NCBI GenBank assembly: GCA_914767715.1
Contig: OU612065.1
Coordinates: forward strand, 19,964,001-20,028,000
Direction: 5' to 3'
Source: Membranipora membranacea
Lineage: Eukaryota; Bryozoa; Gymnolaemata; Cheilostomatida; Membraniporidae
Length of the DNA: 64,000 nucleotides
Each line of letters opens with the position of its first letter. The stretch's first letter is position 1. This document shows, piece by piece, positions 24,142 to 34,879 of this stretch. A program made the translations under genes and the position numbers. The notes below the pieces were generated by a model that did not search any database, was not told where the DNA came from, and saw only the letters and a list, made by a program, of their open reading frames with translations.

Positions 24142-25240
24142 TTATCTTGTCTCACAAATGAAAAATCTCTTGGCATTAACACATTTACAATCATTCCATG
24201 CTCCATCTGGCTTTGGGCAGACACATGACTCATTCTCGTTGGTGTTGTCAGGCTCGCCGGATCTCCATGAAGGTGCAACCTCAGGGAATTGCTTAGCATC
24301 CAATCTGTTCCAGAATGCTTCTGTGCTGTATCCATCCCAGAAAAATGTTTTTGTATTAGTGTTCTCCTGAGCACCGATATAAATGAAGCCCTGGTCTGAA
24401 ATTAAAAATAATAGTCATTAATCTCAATTCATAGCAGGACTGCAAGATTTCAAGAAAATAATTATCTGATTCAGTTTGCCAGTTGTAGAGAAGTCCATTG
24501 CAATCAAAATATAAAGCTACAATCTGAAAACAAAATGGAATGATAAACTGCAACATAATTTCCTAGATATTAACAAACCTGATGTGTTTTCCTTGAGAAA
24601 CTGTACGAGGTAATCTCTTCTCCACTGAGTTTCTGCAGTCACCAATTGTCCTGAGTAGAGCTCAACACAGAGTGATTTGGCTTCAGCATAGTTCGCCTTT
24701 ATGGTACTGAGAATGAGACAGGATGATGATTCACCAGATCCAACCATGGTAAATTTAGCTGGGCATCCATCTATGAAACATATGATTACATAATAATGAT
24801 AAACTATGATAACAAAAGTCAAGACTAACCTGGTACCTAACCTACAGCTCAATCAATGTATAAACAAAATAATTCCAAATAGAAAACACACCAGCCCGAT
24901 GAACTGAACTGAATGTGATATTCAGATTTTTTACACCCCAAAGAAATGGGACAAAGTTACTATATTTACTTCAAAAATAAATTTGTTACTTACTGCGGGT
25001 TAGTCAGGAAATGGATTCAAATTCGACCCTTCTTAAGGGATCTGCAAGCTGTCTTGTCAATCATTTAGGCACAAGAACTTTTTCCCGAAATATAATGATC
25101 AAGCTTACATAAATTTACACCACTGTCCAAATATAAAATAGAATATGGTCGTTAACTTATTTTTCTATGTGAAAGATTAACTTACCCTGAGCAGAGGCTA
25201 CCTGAACACCTAAAACAAGAATAAGAGCGATAGACAACAT
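24142..25240 (-). CDS. Secreted C-type lectin C (3 exons)
   Basis: Predicted 166 aa. Minus-strand exons 25186-25240, 24579-24770, 24142-24395 (55/192/254 nt, phase 1). Signal peptide MLSIALILVLGVQVASAQ is the same as in E-H except near its end. Exon 2: CPAKF, SCLILSTIKANY, QLVTAETQWRRDYLVQFL. Exon 3: FIYIGAQENTNTKTFFW, SGEPDNTNENESC, CVCPKPDGAWNDCKC, FFICETR stop. Eight cysteines and the EPD/WND binding residues are kept. TATATAAA at 25332-25339 and TTGCATCA at 25352-25359 (minus strand) lie upstream. Intron 1 (415 bp) is longer than in E-H and still resembles the truncated intron 1 of D. Intact and likely functional; intermediate between the older A/B and the recent E-H. Confidence 0.92.
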
Positions 25241-25331
25241 TTCATATGGTTGGTAATGAGATGCTTCTTTGAGTAAGAACTGAACAATTTCACTGACAGT
25301 GCTGAAGTGATGTGAAATATCCAACACTGCA

Positions 25332-25359
25332 TTTATATAGGTTTGGATCAATGATGCAA
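25332..25359 (-). promoter_or_regulatory. Core promoter of lectin C (TATA + TTGCATCA)
   Basis: On the minus strand TTGCATCA (25352-25359) precedes CCAAAC and TATATAAA (25332-25339), about 92 bp before ATG. Same arrangement as F, G and H. TTGCATCA equals the consensus of the C/EBP-ATF composite element; binding here is inference. Confidence 0.55.
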
Positions 25360-25591
25360 CGAAGTAGTAACAAAAATAACTCAACTGTTTCAGGACATGA
25401 AGACATGCTATAAAATAATAATTGCTCAGTCAATCATTATTAATTGACACTTGAAAAGAGGACAATAACAATCATTGTCCTGACAATCATTAAACTGTAA
25501 ACTAGAGAATTGGCTATTAAACACTTGAAATTGTTTTGACCAGACAAAACCTGCAATTATTTATGCTTACTAGCAATAATTTCTGTTTCCT

Positions 25592-25637
25592 ACGTCAGTA
25601 CATGCGTCAGTACATCAGTACGTCAGTACGTCAGTAC
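25592..25637. repeat. GTCAGTAC microsatellite
   Basis: Five or so copies of CGTCAGTAC/ATCAGTAC in tandem. The equivalent position upstream of E, F and H has only one copy, so it expanded here. Confidence 0.7.
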
Positions 25638-25879
25638 AGACGTGTGCTCATAAACCACATTCTTGTCATCAGTGTATTGTTAGAATTGTTGAATCATATT
25701 ACATCTGGTTTATGCTGGTTGTGTTCAAAGGCGATTGTAGAGTCTTGGAGTCCTTCACTTCCACCGATTATGAAGTTATATTTAATTTAACTGGTTTGAT
25801 TTTTCTCTCCATATATTTTTCAAACTGCAGTTCTCTGTCTTCTGATGAAAAGATTCTGATATGATACTGACACCTTTGG

Positions 25880-26340
25880 TCTCCTTTTCACTGCACTGGT
25901 CCTGCGTGGGTGCCAGGTTTCTGCTTGATCCCAAGTTCGGTCAAATTCCTACATCGTACTCGATATTCAGCATCTGAACCATCTAAATGACGACTCATCA
26001 CAGCCTGACATCCTGTGATGGGCCATGTCTCCTTTCCAAATAGCAGAGGTGGTCTGGTAGCTGTTTTACAATTCAGCACTTTCAGTTAAATAGCGGTTTT
26101 CTTGCCACAAAGCCTACTATTCAGTTCTCATCACTTTATAGCCTTGAATATTCTCAGCTCTATCTCCTTGCGGCAACCTCCATCACTGTGGATTGTTGTG
26201 CCCAAGTACTTGAACTGAGAACAATTAGGAAGTAATTTTGGTGCCGCCATCTTCTCTCTTCAGATCTCAATCCTTCCTCTAGTCTCTCCAGACCACTATC
26301 ACAAAGGACCAGATCATCAATTTTATCACTTATTGATCTC
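25880..26340 (-). pseudogene. RTE-like LINE reverse-transcriptase tail relic
   Basis: The minus-strand translation has FKYLGTTIHSDGGCRKEIE followed, after stops, by LNCKTATRPPLLFGKETWPIT. This pair of blocks (K-Y-L-G-x-x-I ... DG-x-x-x-x-E-I, then LL-[YF]-G-x-E-[TS]-W) marks the region after the RT palm in RTE and related LINEs. Multiple stops; no palm, endonuclease or 5' end. It lies between lectin C and the ninth-locus promoter relic. Confidence 0.7.
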
Positions 26341-27219
26341 ATTCTCAACTTTGAAATCTTCCAAACAAGTTACTTCATCTCATGACATATATCATATTTC
26401 ACATGATTTGCAAAACACCCGACATTTATGTTCTGCTAAATGAAACGCGCGTAATAGCGGATTGTATCGGAAGCAGGTTTACATCAATTTTGAGGTAATC
26501 ATTTCTCACAATTATAAAACTTGAACAACATTAAGTAGTTTATATTTTCTACTGGAATGACATGCCAAAGAAATAGCTTTACCGATGTGAAAGCCCCTGT
26601 TTTCCATAAATCAATCAATATAGAAGCATAGCAATACTGCCAGATGACATTCTCTCATGAACCAAACATGGTATATTACAAAAATGCTCCAAATGATACC
26701 CGCGCCTATATCCTCCTCTATTATAGGCGCCTTCACCTATTAGGCACGCGCCTTATAGGAATGGTATTACGGTACTTCCTTTTTATACTAATTTGTTAGT
26801 TTCAAATAACATCATGTATAACACAAGGTCACACAAACTGCGGCGTTGTTATTCATAACACAGCTCTTACTCTGACCAAGGAGTTATAGTAAAGGAGATG
26901 CAACAAAAATAGCCTCAGTCTCTTTCATAATAGATTAAAGTGTGTGGAAATGAGGTTATGTGAATGTTGTCCAATATATAAGTTTAGCTGATAATCGGAT
27001 GTAGGTCTTTCATTACAGTATACAATTGAATGAACAACTCCTTGCTCTGACCTAATAGTTATTAATAATAATAATATTATTCATGTAAGAAAAAACTATT
27101 GCTCAGCGAAGAAAAGGTGTCCCGAAACTTAACCCACAAAACCTCTAAATTCCTATCATAACACAATGTCACCAGCAGTGCTGGCTGCTGCTAAATTAAA
27201 TGAGCTCAATGTCAAACCT
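26341..27219. other. Spacer between lectin C and promoter relic
   Basis: AT-rich, no gene. Contains a small hairpin with 9-bp arms GCGCCTATA (26702-26710) and TATAGGCGC (26722-26730) in a short G/C-rich island. Confidence 0.45.
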
Positions 27220-27267
27220 GTAACTCTTACCCAATTAGTCACAAGTGACTAATTGGCTAAGAGTTAC
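27220..27267. repeat. 23-bp inverted repeat (hairpin)
   Basis: Arms 27220-27242 and 27245-27267 are reverse complements with one mismatch, separated by AA. The core is CAATTAGTCAC / GTGACTAATTG. No adjacent gene end makes it an obvious terminator; possible transposon footprint or cruciform. Confidence 0.8.
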
Positions 27268-27289
27268 AGCTGTACATTACAGTCATCTG

Positions 27290-27712
27290 ATACATTCAGT
27301 GGAAGTGTCATTTATGCCATTATTAGCAACTTTTGCTCACATTTTGTGGAAGTTTTGTTCATGTTATTGCTTGCTTGCAACTCTTGCTTTCGGGAAGATA
27401 AGGAGTCCCAAAACCTCTGGTTACCTCTTAAACCTTACCAAAACATTTACTAAGAAACCAGATGTGATGTGATTCAACCATTCTAAAAATACACAAATAA
27501 TAATAATGTGGTTTACACACTTACGTAGGACAGAAAAATTATTGCTGGTAAGCAGGATTAATTGTGATTATTGACCGATCGAATCCATTCGATCCCCTTT
27601 GTCCTGTTTCAAATATCAATTAATAATGATTGACCGAAGAATTATTGTTTTATGGCATGTCTTCATGTCATTTGCAGCTGCGATTTTCTGCTACTACTTT
27701 GTTGCATCATTG
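27290..27712 (+). pseudogene. Orphan lectin promoter region (ninth lectin locus relic)
   Basis: The plus strand matches, with scattered changes, the upstream region of lectin F (about 41880-42232), including ATAATGTGGTT-ACACACTTA, AAAAATTATTGCTGG, TGTCCTGTTTCAAAT, TATGGCATGTCTTCATGT and TTTGTTGCATCAT (TTGCATCA at 27702-27709). Similarity stops at about 27712, just before the TATA box would come; a MITE-derived arm begins at about 27725. No signal-peptide or lectin exon follows. It faces away from lectin C, the same divergent arrangement as E/F and G/H. Confidence 0.7.
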
Positions 27713-27724
27713 AACCAAGCATTT

Positions 27725-27856
27725 CTCGTCTCTTCAGTTTGTGCAAATTATTTGCTCATTAGGTGACAATGCTGAGATTGCAGCCTCATATTATTAGTTT
27801 TGAGCTATACAGAATTCAATAAACACATAATTGCCTGTGTGGCAGCATTGGTTTAA
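27725..27856. mobile_element. One arm of a TTAA-type MITE
   Basis: Closely resembles the right part of the complete MITE at 29573-29930 (GTGCAAATTATTTGC, TAGGTGACAAT) and ends GGCAGCATTGGTTTAA. In reverse complement it matches the MITE's left arm even better. The opposite end is missing, so this is a truncated copy. Confidence 0.75.
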
Positions 27857-28140
27857 GATCACATCATCCTTTTGTTTTCCTGTCTGCCGATCACTGAGAA
27901 TTCTCTTCCTGCCCTCAAAGACTAGACTATAAAGTTTGTGTTCCTTTCTAGTGAATGACACTATAAGTTCAGATAAAATGCTGATCGTGCATGGGGTTGA
28001 GAGGGAGAATTTGTATGTCAGAATTCATAGGCCTTAGGCTAGTAATAGAAAATAGTGAGAGCAAATGCCTTGAGTTTAGGTGAGCATCTTCAACCTTGAA
28101 TAATATATCGAGTGATAGACAAATTTTCCATCACTAGTAT
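27857..28140 (+). repeat. Diverged copy of the lectin-array intergenic block
   Basis: Resembles 39080-39330 (CCTTTTG-TTTTCCTGTCTG, AAGACTAGACTATAAAGTT, GTTCCTTTCTAGTGA, GGGTTGAGAGGGAGAA, GCAAATGC-TTGAGTTTA). So the intergenic part of the E-H repeat unit is older than the amplification and also sits beside the promoter relic. Confidence 0.65.
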
Positions 28141-28395
28141 TTGTATTGTTTTCGGTCTCACTTTCGCTTTCTTTCATGTTTGCTTTTCTAATGTCAATTA
28201 TTGCTGCACAATCAATCAACAGGCTGCAACTTCATAATTTGATCGAGGTATGTATTTGAACAACACGTTAAACATTCCAGTAAGAGGAAATCATTTTTGC
28301 GTAAGAATAATTCCAGGAAAATATTTAAGCGAAGAAAAGGAAGCCGACATTTTGATGAATACCAATTCACCCCAGCTATGACTGCTTAACTCTCA

Positions 28396-30660
28396 GTGAT
28401 TGTAAGTCTGTGCCTGCCCTCACTTCCCTCAAACTCGCTTGTTGTAGGAGTCCTCAACATTGATTTAAATACACAAAATTGCCCTGACGCCTTCACCCTA
28501 AATTATTCTGATATTTTGAACAAAAATGGGTTTTGCGACATCACCCACAAGATTTGGAAAAACAAAAAGTCGGATTGACCATATTTTAGTCAATTACCTT
28601 GTAGACGACTTCACAACTCTTGTACCATTGACTATCAAATTTCTGACCATTTGCAAATTTGTACATCGTTTCAATTGAATAAAAGATCACAAAAAGGAGG
28701 ACAATTCATGTCAGTTTTCCAAAATAGACTACCAAAAGCTTTAGGATAATCTTTTAGTGACAGACTGGAGTTCAGTAATTACTACTACTGACACTAATTC
28801 TGCTTTTGAAAATTTCTTTGGCACCTTTCAAAAATAAATTTCAGAGTCAAGCAAAGTGACAAAGTTCAAACGCAACAAACAAAAGAAAATATCGTTTAAA
28901 CAACCATGGATGTCAGAAAATTTGAGGGAATTAGTGAAAAGGCAAAAAGATTTTCATAACAGATCTCGGCTGACACCCTTTGATTTTAAGCTGCAGGAAA
29001 ATTATCGATACCAAAAATGTTGTTTCCCAACAAATTCATATGACCAAGATTTCCTACTTCAAAAACGAATATAACAGCTCCAAAGCTGACCAGGTCAAAC
29101 ACCGAAAATTTATAAAAATGATGATCAAAGGTTCGGATAAAAGCAAAGACAGCACAATTACCCACAAAACAAATGACCAACCACTCAGTAAAAACTCTCA
29201 AGAGGTTGCTGATAGTGTTAATACGTTCTTCACAAGTGTAGGTTCGAATCTTGCCGACAAATTGCCACCAACAGATGCTAATTTTGCTGACTATTTTGCC
29301 CCTCAAATTGATTGGGCTTCTAGACCCAAATTCAGCTTTTATGTTGTTGATAGCACTGATATCCTGCCCGTTGTTGATAATCTCCAAACTAAAAAAGCCA
29401 CTGGTCCGGACAAAATCTCGTCACAAGCGATCAAAGAAAACAAACTGATTATCCTCCCGATATTGGCATATCTTGTAAATTTAGACTGCTTGAAATTTGC
29501 ACGAGTGACACCCATTTTTAAAAAAAGGGGACAAACAAAGTACTAATAACTATCGCCCAATATCAATCTTAAACCACTGCTGCCACACAGCCAAATGTGT
29601 GCTTATAGAATTCTGTATAGCTCAAAATAATAAAATGAGGCTGCAATCTCAGCATTGTCACCTAATGAGCAAATAATTTGAACAGACTGATCGTCAAAAT
29701 TAGGGTATGAAATTAATCATCTACTGGCATGGGTGACGTAGTTACCGTCTTACTAGTGCATACTGTACACGTCATTAGCTGGTGCGTAGATTTCATGCCC
29801 TGATTTTGAAGATCAGTTTGTGCAAATTATTTGCCCATTAGGTGACAATTATGAGATTTAGGTCTCAATTAATTATCTTGGAGCTATGCAAAATTACCTA
29901 CTACAAATTTGCATGAGTGGCAGCAGTAGTTTAAGCACTATTTCTAAACTTGTTGAAAAAATTCTTAGTATCCAGTCATTGATTTTTTAGAGACCAACTC
30001 AATTTTAACTGACTGCCAGTTTGGATTTATAAGAGGCAGAAATACCACCACTGCCATGAACAAGCTCATGGAACAATTGTATGAAAATTTTAAACTCTGC
30101 AACAGCACATTTGGCATATTTTTATATTTTTCAAAGGCGTTTGATACCCTTAATCATGAAATTTTAGTCAAAAAGCTACCGTTTAATGGATTATTACCCT
30201 GTGCCACATCTCTCATAGAAAATTACCTAAAAAACCGTAAACAATATGTTAATGTAAATTCTGCTGTATCTCAGTATCGTGACATCAACATAGGAGTACC
30301 CCAAGGTTCAAACCTTGGGCCACTTTTATTTTTGATTTACATAAATGACCTCTTGAATGCAGCGCCTGCATTAAATTACATATTGTATGCAGATGACACT
30401 AATAAATTTTGTACAGACCATGCTATTTTAAGTCAAGAATTAAACAAAGTTGAAAATTGGTGCTTAGCTAATAAACTAGTACTTGACTATTCCAAAACTT
30501 TTCAGGTAATTTTTAAATCCCCAAGAAAAACTATCAGTGCCGATGATCATGTTATCAAACTGAATACCAACACCCTTGAACTGAAAAATAAAACTAAATT
30601 TTCAGGTATTATCCTTGATTCAAATATTAATTTTAAGAAAACAAAAAAACAATGATCGAA
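28396..30660 (+). mobile_element. Decayed LINE (endonuclease + reverse transcriptase), interrupted
   Basis: Plus-strand remains of a non-LTR element. 28396-28670: end of an APE-type endonuclease, with GVLNIDLN where GDFNI is usual, RIDHIL after a frameshift and the SDH motif in QISDHLQI. 28856-29545: RT N-terminal region (QPWMSENLRELVKRQKDF, NTFFTSVG, KKATGPDKI, ARVTPIFKK). A 358-bp MITE splits it at 29573. 30056-30655: RT palm with FSKAFDTLNHEIL, GVPQGSNLGPLLFLIYINDL and YADD. Motif A reads YFSKAFD, so the first catalytic Asp is Tyr. Several stops and shifts. CR1/jockey-like by motif style; clade tentative. Confidence 0.88.
29573..29930. mobile_element. 358-bp MITE with TTAA target duplication
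   Basis: Left end ACCACTGCTGCCAC and right end GTGGCAGCAGTAGT are inverted repeats with one mismatch, each flanked by TTAA (29569-29572 and 29931-29934). Long sub-terminal arms are also inverted (GTCACCTAATGAGCAAATAA against TTATTTGCCCATTAGGTGAC). Leaving out the element and one TTAA makes the LINE RT frame continuous over the site, so the insertion is precise. TTAA duplication is the mark of piggyBac and Kolobok transposons; no transposase inside. Confidence 0.88.
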
Positions 30661-30960
30661 CTATATTACTCATTTTTTTACCCGCACCTGCTCTATGGAG
30701 TAAAGTTCTGTGGCCATGCTTCGGAAAATGACCTGAAACAAGTAATAGTCCTCCAAAAGGCTAATTTTAAAGAAAAAAAAACAGATATCATGTTTCAACC
30801 CTTTTGAAGACTTTAAATATAATGCCTTTGAATATTTTATTCCAATACTGTTCTTTAAAACTATCTTTAAGAATATTTTCGAATGAGTTTATCAACTCTC
30901 TAAAATCAGAACATGATAATAACACAAGATTGAATAATTTCCGAACAAAAAAGGCCAAAA

Positions 30961-33573
30961 ACAAGTGAGGTGAGAGGTCCCTGTTGTGCCACGGTGTCAA
31001 CCTGCACAACAGGTACCTTATGGAAGTGGAGACATTTACTCAGTCTGGTTCCTTGGGTGGCCTGGCGTCGAGGCGGTGGAAGGGGGTTTGATTGTGTGCA
31101 GATTGCGGATTTTTGGCTCTGTCATTTCGGCAGGCCAGTGTGGTGTCGAGTGATCTAGTCGGGCAGTCTATGCTCTAGCTTCGTGCTATCTGACTGTCCC
31201 ATTGCTTTTTAACTCTTTATATACCTTTGATACCGTCTTAATCATTCTAGTTTTTATAGTAAGCAATAAACACACATATAAAAATAAAATTAAAAATAGT
31301 CGCTGGCTTCATGATGGCTACCAAAACACAACCTGTTGATCTCCAGATCGTGGGGATGATCGACCTTCAAAACAGGTTAAGTTCTGGTCGTGATATCATT
31401 GAATATGGGTCTTTGACTCCCAAATGGTGCAATATTGACACTCTTTGCACATTATCTACAACTATACGAAACAAAGTGTGAGTAAAGACATGTCAGGTGG
31501 CAATCGGGAAAGCTGGAGGGTTTTTCAATATTTTGTCCCTTGATAAGAGGTAAAGCAATGAAAGGAAGGTAGATAACTTCTGCATTAATATGTTGTTGGT
31601 TAGCCAATCAGGACCACACACAAGACTTCAAAGGAAATTTCATAGATACTGGTCTATATGGACTGTGCTCTACAACAGACTCACAGATCAGGAGGGGGGC
31701 CTCCGATTCAAGGACAGCCAACTCCAAAATTTAATGATTTCGATCTAAAAAAAACACATTTGTGAAATGTTAATTTTTTTCCATTGGATCAACTTATTTA
31801 CCCATCTCAATTTCAAAACCATGAACAGGAATAGAATGCTTACAACTGGCATCCATCTGATGTTAAGTTCATAAACATATGCATTAATTGAATGGTTAGA
31901 CTGCAGCGGTGTTGAAGCAAAGGGGACGGCATGAGTACAATAGTTCATTATATAAGTGCTACTGACACACAAGTATCTCTTTATCTGAATATAAACTTTG
32001 ATAGACCTATTCTCTGTTACGATGTTAACATTGCATAGTTTGCTTGTATGATAACCAGCCTGAAATAAAAATGAGATGAGAAAAAGTTTGATGATCCAGT
32101 CAAACACCCTGAAAACCTTTTTTTTTTCATCAAATAACAATGTCAACTATATTTTTAACTTGTGAGTGTGTTAGAAATTATTAATGAAGACATTGCTTGG
32201 TGCAAATATGAAGCTGCCATTACTTTGCCTCTGGTATTGGGCAGTTAAGCTCCATCCAACTGCTTATTTTTAGAAAATCCTCTGTACAAATAGCAATTAA
32301 GAACAGTACTCATGATTTGGTTTGTATACCATGTGTTCAAGCTTGCAGCATTAATTGATTAATTTAAAAGCTTACAATTTATCTCGATAATTTAATATGA
32401 CCTTGTACGGTTTTGCCTAATCTATGTGTTACAAACCCTGAAATTTAACATTTGGTTATGCAAATGATATGAATTTCGTTTAGATGACCATGTTGTTTCA
32501 TTTCAAATAACATCCTTGGTAGAAGCCATTCCAAGATGAGTAAAACCACCATGATCAGGAAACAATGAAATAATCATTGCCTTTGACTTTATGCGATGAG
32601 GCAAATGTGATGATGAGATGGGGTGTCAATAATAAAACTGAAATAATATATGGCTCATCCGAAATGCCAAAAGAGACACAATGATATTTTGTCAATTGAT
32701 ATACACTTTTCTTTTGCAGATATCCCTATCTCTAAAATATTGGATATAACTTCATAAAAATTCACCCTGACTCATTTTCCCAAACTTTCCACAATGTCAT
32801 GTTCAGGTTACTGCTATTTTCAGATACCATATGGTTCATTTTTGCATTTTATTATCTCATCACTTTATTTTATTTTCAGCTGATCCTAAAGAAACTCACA
32901 GCATACTTTCTAAGTGAACATAGTTGGTAGATTCTACAAAATTCTTAAAAATATAAAAATTGATAGTATATCAAAGAGAGAAAACCAATGTGTCTAGAAC
33001 ATGCCCTAATGGCATATCCTTTGTCAGGATATTGCGCCTTGATAAAGTGTCTTGTTGATGAAAAAGTGTCTGGATAATGAGATCAAATACTGAACCAGTT
33101 AGCTCATAAAGTTCTTCGGGGAAGGGATTTGTCCCCACCTATTTCTGTTTTCAAAACTGACAGATTATTCTAGTGAAGCTAATGTGTTGGAGTTGACTCA
33201 ATGCAGTTGGCTAGAGGGTTCGATACGAAAATCTGGAAAAAAGCAAAATCTGCCAAAGAATGAAGACTGGCTGTGACGTGATGCAGTTACACAACAAGTG
33301 TCCCTGTAAAGTCAGGCTCAACCTTTTATCGATGTGTACTAAAACTACAGTCCTATCGAAACCTTGCCAAAGCAAATGAGTTCGAACAGTGGAAACTGAA
33401 ATCTCAATGTTCGAATTTTATTTTATTGCAACTTGCAGTAGATTATTATTATGTAAAAAAGTTAAATAAAATGAAATTGAAAGGTAAAACAAGTGTAACA
33501 CTAGTCTCCATGGAGCTTAGTTTGCACAGATCAAAATTGAAAACAAGCCAGTTTCAAAATTCATGATAATAGA
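30961..33573. other. Spacer; 3' flank block of lectin D
   Basis: 30961-31290 is a G/C-richer stretch of unknown origin ending with AATAAA (about 31265), possibly a retroelement 3' end. 31300-32690 shows no gene; a 133-codon minus-strand ORF (31745-32146) has no domain. About 32690-33200 is a diverged copy of 49690-50420 beside lectin G (CACTTTTCTTTTGCAGATAT, AAATTCACCCTGA, CTTGATAAA-TGTCTTGTTGA), the lectin 3' flanking block. A TTTATT region near 33418 may hold the lectin D polyA signal. Confidence 0.5.
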
Positions 33574-34240
33574 TTATCTTGTCTCAATGATGAAAAATCT
33601 CTTTGCACTAACACATTTACAATCATTCCATGCTCCATCTGGCTTTGGGCAGACACATGACTCATTCCCATTGGTGATGTCAGGCTCACCGGAAGCCCAT
33701 GAAGATGTATAGGCAGGGAATTGCTCAACATCTGTTCGGTTCCGGAATGCTTCTGTGCTGAATCCATCCCAGAAAAATGTCTGGGTTGCAAGGTCCTCCT
33801 GAGCACAGATATAAATCAAGCCCTGGTCTGAAATTGAAATAGTAATAATTAATCTCAAGTTCATAAGAGGACTGCAAATTATCCAGAATGAAGTTTTGTG
33901 ATGTTGTTTATACTTGTTGATTTTTTAACTTAATTTCCAGTGTCAATAATCAATAAGTAAATTGCAATGTAAATATGATTCTATAATCTGACAACAAAAT
34001 GTGATGACATGATAAACTGCAAACATGAATTCCCATGTAATAACCAACCTGATGTGTTTTCCATGATAAACTGCGTGAGGATTGCTCTTCTGAAACAGTT
34101 TTCTGCAGTCACCAATTGGCCTGAGTAGAGCTCACCGCAAAGTGCTCTTGCTTCAACATAATTCTCCTTTATGGTACTGAGAATGGGACAGGATGTTGAT
34201 TCACCTGACAAAACCATGGTAAAGTTAGCTGGGCATTCAT
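33574..34240 (-). pseudogene. Lectin D, lacking exon 1 and a conserved cysteine
   Basis: Two lectin exons on the minus strand with good splice sites: 34049-34240 (192 nt) and 33574-33827 (254 nt), reading frame open. The signal-peptide exon and promoter are absent: intron 1 keeps similarity to lectin C intron 1 up to about 34525 and then runs at 34531 into the SINE-bearing edge of the E/F duplication. The final FIC is FII, so the cysteine closing the fold is gone, while two new cysteines appear (IYICAQ and AENCFRR). EPD (SGEPDITN) and WND are kept. Most likely a pseudogene made by the duplication breakpoint; an exon 1 supplied by another copy cannot be excluded. Confidence 0.85.
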
Positions 34241-34530
34241 CTATACAATATAGCATTACATTAAGTTTAACACATTCTAAAGTCAAAGGTGGTAGAACTT
34301 AAGATGTGATCTACAAACAGTTCTCATGTGAGAAAGTTACTGTTTTTACTTCAAACATATATCTGTTAGCCTATTAATTGCGGTTAAGCCAGGAAATGAC
34401 TAATTACCATAGGCTACCCTCCTAAAGCAATCTATAAGCTTGTCAATCATTAAGACAAAAAAACATATTTCCAAAGGTCTGAAAGAATGCAATACGACAA
34501 TGAATTTCCCATGAATGTACACCATTGTCA

Positions 34531-34680
34531 GTTTGCAGGCAGGTCGGAGCACACCTAGGGCGTCCATTGAGCCCAGTAGCCGGTAGACTGCAGCGGGATT
34601 GAAACCCGAGACCTCCAACACTTGCTCTTTAGAGGGCAGGCGCTCTAACCAGCTGAGCTACCTCGTTCCTCCTCTACCTG
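34531..34680 (-). repeat. tRNA-like SINE, copy 1
   Basis: On the minus strand it has a box A (TAGCTCAGCTGGTTAGAGC) and, after about 40 nt, a box B-like GGTTTCAATCCC. These internal RNA polymerase III promoter elements define tRNA-derived SINE heads. Unlike a true tRNA gene the acceptor stem does not close and the same downstream text (CTACTGGCTACTGGG) follows in every copy. It sits exactly at the left edge of the E/F duplication. Confidence 0.7.
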
Positions 34681-34879
34681 TATTTGTTATCGCAACTGAC
34701 AGATAATACTATCAATGTAGGTAGGATAGGCTTTATTTTTTCCTCCATATATCAGAAAGTTAGATGCCCTAGAGTGAATAAAATTGTAAAATGTGATACT
34801 ATATAGAAATGAATTGAAAAGGAAAAATTAGACAAGAGCTCTACATGAAAATGTGGCAAAATAAATTGTCTCACTAGCA

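Noticed and set aside
31745-32146. 133-codon minus-strand ORF with hydrophobic stretches
   Set aside because: AT-rich, Leu/Ile/Phe-heavy by composition, no domain, no repeat copy and no splice or promoter support; expected by chance at this base composition.
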